64,000 bases of DNA, taken from Micromonospora sp. NBC_01699. GTDB taxonomy: Bacteria; Actinomycetota; Actinomycetes; Mycobacteriales; Micromonosporaceae. Shown in pieces: positions 36,200-46,445 of this stretch (position 1 is the first letter of the stretch; each line of letters opens with the position of its first letter). Below the pieces are notes generated by a model. It worked only from the letters and a program-made list of their open reading frames with translations, did not search any database and had not been told where the DNA came from. The stretch is taken from contig NZ_CP109199.1 in assembly GCF_036250065.1 (NCBI RefSeq), positions 186,001-250,000 of the forward strand, given 5' to 3'. The translations under genes and the position numbers were made by a program.

Positions 36200-37423
36200 T
36201 CAGCTCACCGTCGAGCGGGTGCGTACGCCGGTGCGGTCGAGTTTGTTCCAGCGCATCGGGGCGTTCCGGGCCTCCAGCCACAGCGCTCGTACGGTCACCA
36301 CGCTGCTGAAGACCGAGAAGATCGCGGCGGCGGGCAGGATGTAGAGCAGTCGCAGATCCCGCCACGCCCGGTCCAGCGCGATCGCGACCAGGGTGTGCGC
36401 CGCCGCCGCACCGAGCCCGATCCACAGCAGCAGTGCCGGTACGGTCGGCGCACTCGGCAGCCGATCCAGCACCGCCAGCAGCAGCACCAACCCGAGCGTG
36501 AACAACTGGATCGGGGGCACCGCGAGCATGGTGACGAGGTTGTAGACCAGGTATGGGCCGAGCCGGCCGTGCCGCCGGCTGCCGAGCAGGTCGCGGTGGC
36601 GTCGAGCGGTCTGCACCAGCCCACGGGTCCACCGGATTCGCTGCCGCCACAGGCCACCAACCGTCGACGGCACCTCTGCGTAGACCATCGCGCGCGGCTG
36701 GAAGTTGATCCGATACCCGGCGGCGCGTACCCGCCAGGTCAGTTCCAGGTCCTCGCCGAGGGTCCCGGTCTCGAAGCCGCCGACCTCCTCCACCACCCGG
36801 CGACGGAACGCGCCGCAGTTGCCGGAGACGATGGTCAGGCAGCCGATCTGCGCCAATCCGCGCCGGACCAGCGCGGTGGCGTGGGTGAGCAGGGCCAGCA
36901 GCCTGGTCTGCTGCCGGTCGAGGTTGACCGGCTCGTCGTTGCCGCAGACCCCGCCGACCGACGCGCTGTCGAAGCCGCGCAGCAGTTCGCCGATGGTGTC
37001 GGCGGTGAATACCCCGTCGGCGTCGACAAAACAGCAGATCTCACCCCGGGCCAGTCGTATCCCCCGGTTGAGGGCACTGGCCTTGCCGCCGTTGCGCTGG
37101 GTCAACGCCACCACGTCCGGGTGGTACGTGAACTGGCGCATCACCGCCAGCGTCCGGTCGGTCGAACCGTCGTCGACCAGGATGATCTCCTTGCGCGGGT
37201 ACCGGGCCGCGATGATCGACTCGACGCAACTGGCCAGCACCCGTTCCTCGTTGTACGCCGGCACGATCACCGACACCAGCGGCAGCACACTGTCGAAGAC
37301 CGGCTGCCGGCGGCGGCGTACCTCGGCGAGCACGGCCAGCGGGTAGTAGGCCAGTTCCAGCACCCCGATCAGCAGCAGTGGCACGCTGAGCAGCACGATC
37401 GCGCCGGAGAGCAGGTCGGTCAC
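36200..37423 (-). CDS. Processive GT2-family glycosyltransferase, membrane
   Basis: 407 aa from GTG 37423, which overlaps the stop of the ATP-grasp gene (GTGA). N-terminal helix about 8-28. The GT-A domain follows: VSVIVPAYNEERVLASCVES, VDDGSTD, VDADG (DXD), GEDLELTWR and the QRIRWTRG (Q/R-x-x-R-W) motif of processive beta-glycosyltransferases such as cellulose, chitin and hyaluronan synthases or IcaA. About four C-terminal helices. Probably extends or transfers a sugar on the membrane. Last gene of a three-gene operon with an ATP-grasp ligase and a PIG-L deacetylase. Confidence 0.88.
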   Translation of the reverse strand: MTDLLSGAIVLLSVPLLLIGVLELAYYPLAVLAEVRRRRQPVFDSVLPLVSVIVPAYNEERVLASCVESIIAARYPRKEIILVDDGSTDRTLAVMRQFTYHPDVVALTQRNGGKASALNRGIRLARGEICCFVDADGVFTADTIGELLRGFDSASVGGVCGNDEPVNLDRQQTRLLALLTHATALVRRGLAQIGCLTIVSGNCGAFRRRVVEEVGGFETGTLGEDLELTWRVRAAGYRINFQPRAMVYAEVPSTVGGLWRQRIRWTRGLVQTARRHRDLLGSRRHGRLGPYLVYNLVTMLAVPPIQLFTLGLVLLLAVLDRLPSAPTVPALLLWIGLGAAAAHTLVAIALDRAWRDLRLLYILPAAAIFSVFSSVVTVRALWLEARNAPMRWNKLDRTGVRTRSTVS

Positions 37424-38361
37424 GGGGTCGCCCCGGCCCGGAATCCGGCCCCGTACCCGGCCAGCAGCGCGTCGAGCAGTTCCGGCGCATGCCCGCTGTG
37501 CGCACCGAACCGGGCGTTGACCTCCAGCACCACCGGGGTCCCGTCCCGCCGACGCCGGATGTCGAGGTCGGCCGGGCCGGTCACCCCGATCGCCCGTACC
37601 GCCGCCCGTGCCAGGTCGGCCACATCGGACGGATTGTCGCGGACCACCCGTACCGCGTTGCCGACCCGACCCTGGGCGAGCGTGGTCTTGCGGAGCACCA
37701 CGACCGCCCGCACCTGACCGAGCCGGTCGACGAACAGGTCGACGGCGTACTCCGTACCCGGAATGAACTCCTGCAAGACGTCGCCCGGATCCGGCGGCGG
37801 CGTTCCGGTCCGGTCGTGCACGCGGACGCCGCGCCCGCCGCGCCCCCGACGCGGCTTGCTCAGGTACGTAGACCCCAGGTAGCCGCGCAGCGCCGGCGGG
37901 CTGAGCACACCCGGCAAAACCGAACGCGGTACGGCCACCCCGGCCGCCGCCAACACCTGCGCGGTACGCCACTTGTCGTCGGCGATCGCCACCGCCGACA
38001 CCGGACTCACCAGCACCGCCGGCAAGCCGGGCCGGGCGGCGAGCGGGGCCAGCACCGGCAGTTCCTCGGTGACCGTGGGCACGATCAGATCGACGTCGTG
38101 CCGGCCCGCGATCCGCAGCAGTTCCGGCAGGAACGCCTCGTCGGTGGCGGCCGGCACCCGCTCGATCCCGTCCGCTCCGGTGCCCGGCATCAGCTCGACA
38201 CCTTCCGCTCCGGCGGTCGCGTCCGTTCCCGGTGCTGCTCGTCCGGTGGTTGCCGCCGGCGCCATGTCGACGCCGATGGCCGGGACTCCCCGGACGGCGA
38301 GCGCGTTGAGCAGCGCCCGGCCGGCGGGACCGGCCGCACCGGTCACCAGCAGGCGCGGCAT
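37420..38361 (-). CDS. ATP-grasp carboxylate-amine ligase-like protein
   Basis: 313 aa. A Rossmann-like N-terminus (PRLLVTGAAGPAGRALLNAL) and an ATP-grasp core (DDKWRTAQVLAAAGVAVPRSV, YLSKPRRGRGGRGV, VLQEFIPGTEYAVDLFVD, VVLEVNARFGAHSGHAPEL), as in PylC- or CarB-related ligases. Such enzymes couple a carboxylate to an amine through an acyl phosphate. Coupled on both sides. The product made together with the PIG-L deacetylase and GT2 is unknown. Confidence 0.82.
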   Translation of the reverse strand: MPRLLVTGAAGPAGRALLNALAVRGVPAIGVDMAPAATTGRAAPGTDATAGAEGVELMPGTGADGIERVPAATDEAFLPELLRIAGRHDVDLIVPTVTEELPVLAPLAARPGLPAVLVSPVSAVAIADDKWRTAQVLAAAGVAVPRSVLPGVLSPPALRGYLGSTYLSKPRRGRGGRGVRVHDRTGTPPPDPGDVLQEFIPGTEYAVDLFVDRLGQVRAVVVLRKTTLAQGRVGNAVRVVRDNPSDVADLARAAVRAIGVTGPADLDIRRRRDGTPVVLEVNARFGAHSGHAPELLDALLAGYGAGFRAGATP

Positions 38362-38393
38362 CAGCTCTTCCCCTCGATCAGCGGCACGGTCAT
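38361..38393 (-). CDS. 10-codon coupling ORF made by a 29-bp duplication
   Basis: MTVPLIEGKS, a copy of the last codons of the upstream PIG-L gene (MTVPLIEEQR). Its ATG overlaps that gene's stop (ATGA) and its TGA overlaps the ATP-grasp start (TGATG). It probably carries ribosomes across and supplies the GAGGGGAAGAG ribosome site for the next gene. Not likely to be a functional peptide. Confidence 0.5.
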   Translation of the reverse strand: MTVPLIEGKS

Positions 38394-38422
38394 CTCTGCT
38401 CCTCGATCAGCGGCACGGTCAT
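38365..38422 (-). repeat. 29-bp tandem duplication at the end of the PIG-L gene
   Basis: The units 38422-38394 and 38393-38365 (minus strand) are identical for the first 23 nt and differ at two later positions. Confidence 0.9.
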
Positions 38423-39319
38423 CCGGACCGGCTCGAAACCCTCGGCGAGCGGCACCCGGGCCTGGCCGCCCCGGTACGCCGCCAGGCCGCGTACCTGCCG
38501 TTCGCCGACGTATGGCTTGGCCCGCTGGTCGTGGTGGGTGGCGACCGCGCAGACCTTCGCGTCGAGCTGGTCGGAAATGTCGACGAAGACGCTGGGCCGG
38601 AACCCGGCGGTCACCGACGGGCTCTCGTAACAGAGCACGGCCGGGTGCTGGCGGGCCGCCCGGAGGGTGGCCAGGTGCACCGCCCGGTGGTCCTGGTGCT
38701 GGTCGTTGCCGGAGTGGGTGAAGATCAGATCCGGTTGGTGGCGCCGGATGGCCCGCTCGATCGCCTCGGCCATCTCGTTCTCGTGCCGGGCGAGCCGGGT
38801 GTCGGGCAGGTCCAGCACCTCGATCCCGCTGGCGCCGAGGAACCGGCCCGCCGACTCGGCCTCGCCGGCTCGTACGTTGCCGTCGCCGCCGCGACCACCG
38901 TGGCTCATCACCATGATGTGCACCTCGTGACCGGAGTCGACCAGCCGCAGCAGCGTGCCGCCGCAGGCGAGTTCGAGGTCGTCCGGATGGGCCCCGACGG
39001 CGAGCACCCGGCGGGGCAACCGGGCCGGTGCCGGTGCGATCCGGAGCACGCCACAGAGCCCGACCAGACCACCGAGCACGGCCAGGCTGGCCACCTGCAC
39101 GCCGGTGGTGGTTCCGTCCGCCGCCGGGCCCGCTCCGGACCGGCTCGCCAGGCCATAGGCGATGTTGGCGGGCACCAGCACCAGCGCGGCGCCGACCGCG
39201 AGCACCTGGAGCAGTCGGGGTCGCCGGAAGCGGCGGCGCAACGGCCGGTCGGCGCCGGCCGCGGCGGTGGCCGCCGCCAGCAACGCGACCAGGAGTGGAG
39301 CGGACAGGGAAACGGTCAC
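38390..39319 (-). CDS. PIG-L family N-acetyl deacetylase with N-terminal membrane region
   Basis: 309 aa from GTG 39319 (GCGAGG upstream). Two or three hydrophobic segments (about 5-75) come before a PIG-L/LmbE domain with AHPDDLELACGG (zinc ligands His, Asp, Asp) and NDQHQDHRAVH (third ligand). Close to MshB and BshB enzymes, which deacetylate GlcNAc-linked substrates. The membrane region suggests a lipid-linked or surface sugar. First gene of the operon with ATP-grasp and GT2 genes. Confidence 0.87.
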   Translation of the reverse strand: MTVSLSAPLLVALLAAATAAAGADRPLRRRFRRPRLLQVLAVGAALVLVPANIAYGLASRSGAGPAADGTTTGVQVASLAVLGGLVGLCGVLRIAPAPARLPRRVLAVGAHPDDLELACGGTLLRLVDSGHEVHIMVMSHGGRGGDGNVRAGEAESAGRFLGASGIEVLDLPDTRLARHENEMAEAIERAIRRHQPDLIFTHSGNDQHQDHRAVHLATLRAARQHPAVLCYESPSVTAGFRPSVFVDISDQLDAKVCAVATHHDQRAKPYVGERQVRGLAAYRGGQARVPLAEGFEPVRMTVPLIEEQR

Positions 39320-39470
39320 GGCAACCTCGCTCGGTACGGCCGCGTCTGCACAACCCCGTACGGCGCGGCTGCCTTGTCGGTCAACGGCAGCCTGCCGCCC
39401 CAAAGTGAGCCCCTCCTGAACCCACCATGAGAGCGTCCTCACCCACCCGTCCCCGCAACCGGCGACCGCT

Positions 39471-39498
39471 CTTGTAGAGGAAAGAGTGGCTATCCGAC
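39471..39498 (+). repeat. Solo arm of the AAAGAGTGGCTATCC repeat
   Basis: It matches, with one extra G, the right arm (reverse-complemented) of the inverted repeat at 54467-54516. C-rich sequence lies to its left and a G-rich tract (39499-39525) to its right, as at the other copies. No second arm was found. Confidence 0.6.
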
Positions 39499-39561
39499 CG
39501 GGGCGGGGGGTTGTGGTGGGGGAGCACACTTGTCACAGGGAGATCGGAGGCGGTCGATGCG

Positions 39562-40317
39562 ATGGGTGTGGTTGGGCGGGCGGTTGGGCGGCGTGGGATG
39601 AGATGGTTTGCGGCTCGGTGTCCGGTCGCCTCGGAGGAGCAGCAGTGGATCGAGGACTCGCTGGACTGGTTGGTCGGCGAGTTCGGCGCGAAGGTTCTGC
39701 GCCGTTCGGTGGTGCTGCCCACCCCGGAGTTCTTTCCCGACACCTATGCCGGCACCGAGGCCGACGTCCGGCGCGTGATCGGATCGCTCTGTCGCCGGAC
39801 CGGTGTCGACCCCGACCGGCTGGAGATCGAGTTCTTCGACGACGGACTCGACGCCGAACTGCTGTCCAGCCTGCCGTCGCTCGCCGGTTCCTGGTCCGGC
39901 GCGGCCGGCCACTACCAGCCGCGGGGCGACCGGGCCGTGATCTCGATCAACAGCGCCGAGACGGGCGACCTGACCTCGCTGGTCGCGACGGTCGCCCACG
40001 AACTGGGGCACGTACTGCTGCTCGGCGAACAGCGGATCGCCCCGGAGCGGCGCGACTCGGAACCGCTCACCGACCTGCTCACCGTCTTCTTCGGCTACGG
40101 GGTGTTCAGCGCCAACGCGGCGTTCGAATTCTCCAGCCACGGCAGCGGCTGGCGGGCACGACGTACCGGTTACCTGACCGAGCCGATGTTCGGTTACGCG
40201 CTGGCCGCGTACGCGTGGCTGCGAGGTGAGTCGGACCCGGCCTGGGCCCGACACCTGGACACCAACCCGCGTACCTACTTCAAGAAAGGGCTGCGCTACC
40301 TGCGGCAACGCGGCTGA
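39562..40317 (+). CDS. Putative zinc metallopeptidase (HExxH)
   Basis: 251 aa from ATG 39562 (GGAGG 11 nt upstream); ATG 39598 (MRWFAARCP) is the alternative start. The motif VAHELGHVLLLG holds an HELGH zinc site. About 40 residues later come DLLTVFFGYGVFSANAAFEF and conserved YLTEPMFGYALAAYAWLRGE, the usual layout of a small actinobacterial family of unknown function. Soluble, no signal peptide. Ends 12 bp from a convergent gene. Confidence 0.7.
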   Translation: MGVVGRAVGRRGMRWFAARCPVASEEQQWIEDSLDWLVGEFGAKVLRRSVVLPTPEFFPDTYAGTEADVRRVIGSLCRRTGVDPDRLEIEFFDDGLDAELLSSLPSLAGSWSGAAGHYQPRGDRAVISINSAETGDLTSLVATVAHELGHVLLLGEQRIAPERRDSEPLTDLLTVFFGYGVFSANAAFEFSSHGSGWRARRTGYLTEPMFGYALAAYAWLRGESDPAWARHLDTNPRTYFKKGLRYLRQRG

Positions 40318-40329
40318 CACCCGCCGTTG

Positions 40330-42369
40330 CTACAGCGGGGCGGGCAGTGGGTCGTGGTGCAGCACGGCCAGTCGGGAGACGGCTCGGGTCAGCACCACGT
40401 AGAGCCGGTGCAGCCCGCGTGGCTCGGCGGCCACGATCTGGGCCGGCTCGACGACGATGACGTGGTCGTACTCCAGGCCCTTGACCAGGCTGGCCGGGAC
40501 CACGGTGACCCTCTCCGACGCCTGCACGTCGTCGGCGGTCGAGGTGGTGATCCCGGCGTCCGCGAGGGCGCCGGCCAGCCGGTCGACCGCCGCGTCCGCG
40601 GCGATCACCGCCACCGATCCCTCGTACGCCAGCGCCGCCCGCACCTCGGCCACCGTCGCCGCATCCAGGTCGTCCACCGTACGCAGATCGAGCGCGCCGT
40701 CGCGGCGCAGTGACTCGGCCGGGGGTACGTCGACCGCGAGCGCCGGCAGGAGCCGGTTGGCGAAGGCGACCACCGCGGCGGGCACCCGGAACCCGATGGT
40801 CAACGGCACCACGGCGGCATCCGGCTTGCCGAGGTGGGCCAGCGACTCCCGCCAGTCGGTGGCGGCCCACGGCGCGGTGCCCTGGGCGAGGTCGCCGAGC
40901 AGGGTGATCGAGCCGTGTACGCTGCGCCGCGCGATGGCCCGGCACTGCATGGGGGAGAGGTCCTGCGCCTCGTCCACCACCACGTGCCCGAAGCTCGTCA
41001 CCCGTTCGATCAGCCCGGCGGCCTCGTCGATCAGGACGGCGTCGGCGGTGCTCCACTTCGCCGTCCTGGCCGTCCTGGGCGGCCTGGTCCAGATCAGCGA
41101 CTCCTGTTCGCTCTCGGTGAGCAGGTCGGCGGCGGCGGTGGCGAGTGCGTCCGGGTCGCTGAGCAGGTGGTGGACCAGCCCGTCCGGGGTGAGCGCCGGC
41201 CAGGCGGCGTCGAGGAACTCGGTGACCGGTGTGGCCTTGCCCATCCGGCGCAGCCAGGCGTCGTTCGGTGACTCGCCCCGGCGCGCCTCGGCCTGCCGTT
41301 GCAGCAGGCCGACAACGCGGGCCCGGACCCGTTCCCGGCCGGTGCCGTACGGCAGTCCCTCGCGGCGGGCCTCGTCGACGATCCGGCGCAACACCTCGAC
41401 CCCGATGCGCCAGCGGAACGAGCCGTCGGAGACGGTGATCGGCTGCTCCGGTTCGCGGATGTGGGCGTCCACCGCGCGGCGCAGCACCTCGGCCATCCGC
41501 GGATCGTGTTTGATCGTGGCGGTGTCCGGGGCGTCGGTGCCGCGTACGGCGAGGGTTCGTGGCCGTTCGGTGCCCTCCGGTCGGACGGACGCGGCGGTGA
41601 CCAGGTCCTCGACCGTGGCCTGGGCGACCTCGACCTCGCCCAGCGCGGGCAGTACGGCGGCGATGTACGACAGGAACGCCCGGTTCGGCCCGACGATCAG
41701 TACGCCGGACCGGCGCAACCGTTCCCGGTGCAGGTAGAGCAGGTACGCGGCGCGGTGCAGCCCGACGGCGGTCTTGCCGGTGCCGGGTGCCCCCTGGACG
41801 CAGATCGACGTCTCCAGGTCGGCTCGGACCAGCTCGTCCTGTTCGGGCTGGATGGTGGCGACGATGTCGCGCATCGGGCCGACGCGGGGCCGTTCGATCT
41901 CGGCGGTCAGGATCCGGGAGGCGGTGCCGAGTTCCTCGCCCCGGTCCAGGTGTTCGTCCTCGAAGCTGGTCAACACCCCGGCGCTGAAGCCGAACCGGCG
42001 GCGGACGGTGACGCCCTGCGGGTCGCGCACGCTGGCCCGGTAGAACGACCGGGAGACCGGGGCCCGCCAGTCGAGCACCATGGGTTCGCCGAGGTCGTCG
42101 GTGACGTGCCGCCGACCGATGTGGTAGTCGATCTCCGGGAAGGTGAGTCGACCGAAGAAGAGCGGGGTGGTCGGGTCGTCGGCGAGTTCGGCGACCCGCC
42201 GGGAGAGGGTCCGGCCGAGCATCTCGGCGGTGTACGAGTCACCGGCGACGTTCGCGCCGGTGCTGAAGAGTGCCTCGGCGTGCTCCCGCATCCGGTGCAG
42301 CGCGGCACGGGAGGCGTCCAGGTGGGCGCGTTCGCCGCCGAGTTCGGTGTCCAGGTCGGGTGCGGGCAT
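40330..42369 (-). CDS. HelD/HelR-like RNA polymerase-associated superfamily 1 ATPase
   Basis: 679 aa from ATG 42369, preceded by GAGGAAG; the frame stays open further upstream without support. N-terminal helical arm (about 1-60), then FGRLTFPEIDYHIGRRHV and LDWRAPVSRSFYRASVRDPQGV, typical of HelD. Walker A GAPGTGKTA (about 205), VVDEAQDLSPMQ (Walker B), GDLAQGT and a C-terminal helicase-like domain (VKGLEYDHVIVVEP, YVVLTRA). HelD proteins pull RNA polymerase off stalled complexes; the actinobacterial HelR branch also confers rifampicin tolerance. HelR versus HelD needs a tree. Confidence 0.85.
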   Translation of the reverse strand: MPAPDLDTELGGERAHLDASRAALHRMREHAEALFSTGANVAGDSYTAEMLGRTLSRRVAELADDPTTPLFFGRLTFPEIDYHIGRRHVTDDLGEPMVLDWRAPVSRSFYRASVRDPQGVTVRRRFGFSAGVLTSFEDEHLDRGEELGTASRILTAEIERPRVGPMRDIVATIQPEQDELVRADLETSICVQGAPGTGKTAVGLHRAAYLLYLHRERLRRSGVLIVGPNRAFLSYIAAVLPALGEVEVAQATVEDLVTAASVRPEGTERPRTLAVRGTDAPDTATIKHDPRMAEVLRRAVDAHIREPEQPITVSDGSFRWRIGVEVLRRIVDEARREGLPYGTGRERVRARVVGLLQRQAEARRGESPNDAWLRRMGKATPVTEFLDAAWPALTPDGLVHHLLSDPDALATAAADLLTESEQESLIWTRPPRTARTAKWSTADAVLIDEAAGLIERVTSFGHVVVDEAQDLSPMQCRAIARRSVHGSITLLGDLAQGTAPWAATDWRESLAHLGKPDAAVVPLTIGFRVPAAVVAFANRLLPALAVDVPPAESLRRDGALDLRTVDDLDAATVAEVRAALAYEGSVAVIAADAAVDRLAGALADAGITTSTADDVQASERVTVVPASLVKGLEYDHVIVVEPAQIVAAEPRGLHRLYVVLTRAVSRLAVLHHDPLPAPL

Positions 42370-42607
42370 GCTGACTTCCTCGGGATCATCTGCTGCTCGC
42401 TCGCGTGTCCGGGGGCGGATGGCCGGCACCCAGCGCGATAGACGTCCGCTGCGGTGCATGTTCACCGCGGCCGTCAGGCGGTCAACCACGCTACGCGCAC
42501 CGGACGGACCGTTCCACCGAAATACGCCGGCGGTCTCGACCTTGCGGAACCGGTTGTGCCGGCGATCGGATTAGCGCTGGCCACGCCGGGGGCGGAATCA
42601 TGGCTGC

Positions 42608-43192
42608 ATGAGCGAGGAGCGTGCCGAGCCGCGATGGACGACGGTCAGCGACCCGAGGGTGATGCGGGCGCTCGCCCATCCGGCCCGGATAGCGATCATG
42701 GAACACCTCGGGTCCACCGGGCGGGCGGTCACCGCGACCGAGTGCGCGGAGGTGGTCGAGCTGTCGCCGAGCGCGACCAGCTACCACCTGCGTGAGCTGG
42801 CCCGGTTCGGGTTGGTGGAGCAGGCGCCGAGCCGGGGCGACGCACGCGAGCGGCTGTGGCGGGCGGTCCAGCCCTCGTTTCGGGTCGATGGCGGGCAGGG
42901 CGCCTCGCCGGACACCCGGGCGGCGGAGTGGTCGCTGGTCGAGGCGTTCGCGGCGCGGGACTTCGAGCGGCTGCGCGACTGGGTCCGCCGCTCGTACGAC
43001 GAGCCGAAGCAGTGGTACGACGCGGCGATCATCAGCGGCACCGTGCTGCTGCTCACGGCGGAGGAGCTGACCCGGTTGAACGCTGCCGTACTCGAACTGG
43101 TGGAGCCGTACCGGCGGCGGAACCGGCAGACCGAGGCACCGGCGGAGGCTCGTCCGGTGGCGCTCAACTATTCGACGCTGCCCCTGGAGTGA
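42608..43192 (+). CDS. ArsR-family transcriptional regulator
   Basis: 194 aa. Winged helix at about 10-85 (DPRVMRALAHPARIAIMEHLGSTGRAVTATECAEVVELSPSATSYHLRELARFGLVEQAPSRGDARERLW), then a helical C-terminal domain with WSLVEAFAARDFERLRDWVRRSYDEPKQWYDAAI. It is followed after 78 bp by an MFS exporter that it probably represses. A dyad-symmetric 28-bp site lies between them. Confidence 0.88.
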   Translation: MSEERAEPRWTTVSDPRVMRALAHPARIAIMEHLGSTGRAVTATECAEVVELSPSATSYHLRELARFGLVEQAPSRGDARERLWRAVQPSFRVDGGQGASPDTRAAEWSLVEAFAARDFERLRDWVRRSYDEPKQWYDAAIISGTVLLLTAEELTRLNAAVLELVEPYRRRNRQTEAPAEARPVALNYSTLPLE

Positions 43193-43251
43193 CCGGTGGC
43201 GGCCCCGCCGCTGCCGCCGGGTCGGCTGTTGCCTCTTGCCTGAGTAGATGT

Positions 43252-43270
43252 GAAGGATTATTTTCGAAAG

Positions 43271-43279
<9 letters not shown>
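43252..43279. promoter_or_regulatory. Candidate ArsR operator at the MFS gene start
   Basis: GAAGGA-n4-TTTCGAAA-n4-TCCTTC, perfectly centred at 43265.5. The inner 8 bp and the outer 6-bp arms are exact palindromes. It covers the proposed start codon of the exporter gene. Confidence 0.5.
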
Positions 43280-45467
<2,188 letters not shown>

Positions 45468-45470
45468 GCC

Positions 45471-45490
45471 GGGTCGGGCCGGCCCGTCCC
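45471..45490. terminator. Near-palindrome between convergent genes
   Basis: GGGTCGGGCC next to GGCCCGTCCC, one mismatch, in the 24-bp gap between mqnA and the serine hydrolase gene. A possible shared terminator. Confidence 0.35.
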
Positions 45491-45491
45491 G

Positions 45492-46445
45492 TCAGTCGGC
45501 GCGGAGCTGTTCGGCGACCTGCTGGCAGATCTTGGCGCCGTACGTGTAGCCGAGGTTGATCGGGTACTTGGTCATCACGCCCATGGTCCAGCCGTCCCCG
45601 ATGGCCAGGCAGCTCACGTGGAACTCCTGCTCGGCCTGGCGGTCGACCCAACCGTTCTTGATCGCGATCGTCTTCTGTACGGCGGCCGGGAACGCCTTGC
45701 GGATGCCGAAGTCCCCGATCCCGCGCACCGCCCGCATCTCGTCCAGCAGCCACTTGGTCCAGGTGGGCCCGGCGGCCCGCCCGTCGCCGATGCAGGCGGC
45801 GAGCCGGGTGATGTCGCGCGGCGAGAGTTCGGTACGGCTCCAGCCGCCGCCGCTGGCCGCGCTGCTGTCGGTGAGCTTGCAGGTGCTGATCAGCCGCTGA
45901 ATCGAGGCGGCCCGGCCGACGGTGTTGTAGAGCGACTCGGCGGCGTTGTTGTCGCTGTCCCGGATCATCACCCGGACCTGCTGGAGTTGCGCGTCGGTGG
46001 GTTTCCGGCCGGCATCGGCCGACCGGCGCAGGAAGTCCGCCCCGATCCACGACTTGATCAGCGAGGCGGTGGTGCTGGTCTCGCCCATGTTCGCCGAGCC
46101 GACGATCTCACCGGTGCGGGTGTCCTGCATCGACCAGGCCCACCAGCCCTTGGCGTTGATCGTGATGTCAGCCGCACGAACCGGCAGCGGCGGCAGTTCC
46201 GGGGTCGGGGTGGCACTGGGCGTCGACCGGTCCGACCGGCTGGCCGCCTGGTCGTCGGTGTGATCGGCGGCACTGGTGGTCCGGTCGGGCTCGCCCCACT
46301 GGGCGGCCGCGTTGGCCGCCAGCGGCGACCCCGGCAGTAGCCGGAGCGCGGCCAGCACCAGCACCAGCAGTACGCCGGTGATGATCCCGATCCGCAGCGG
46401 GGTCATCTCGGCGCCGCTGCGGGGTGCCCGTCGGCTGCCCGCCAT
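45492..46445 (-). CDS. Secreted serine hydrolase, class A beta-lactamase/PBP-like fold
   Basis: 317 aa. N-terminal anchor helix about 13-35, a Thr/Pro/Ser linker, then a DD-peptidase fold: S-x-x-K in SLIKSWIGADF, SDN in RDSDNNAAESL and KxG in AIKNGWVD. Cysteines in STCKL and VSCLA may form a disulphide. Start overlaps the stop of the tandem paralogue upstream (TGATG). Family members are annotated as serine hydrolases. True beta-lactamase activity is doubtful because there is no obvious E166 omega loop. A peptidoglycan-related role is likely. Confidence 0.78.
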   Translation of the reverse strand: MAGSRRAPRSGAEMTPLRIGIITGVLLVLVLAALRLLPGSPLAANAAAQWGEPDRTTSAADHTDDQAASRSDRSTPSATPTPELPPLPVRAADITINAKGWWAWSMQDTRTGEIVGSANMGETSTTASLIKSWIGADFLRRSADAGRKPTDAQLQQVRVMIRDSDNNAAESLYNTVGRAASIQRLISTCKLTDSSAASGGGWSRTELSPRDITRLAACIGDGRAAGPTWTKWLLDEMRAVRGIGDFGIRKAFPAAVQKTIAIKNGWVDRQAEQEFHVSCLAIGDGWTMGVMTKYPINLGYTYGAKICQQVAEQLRAD

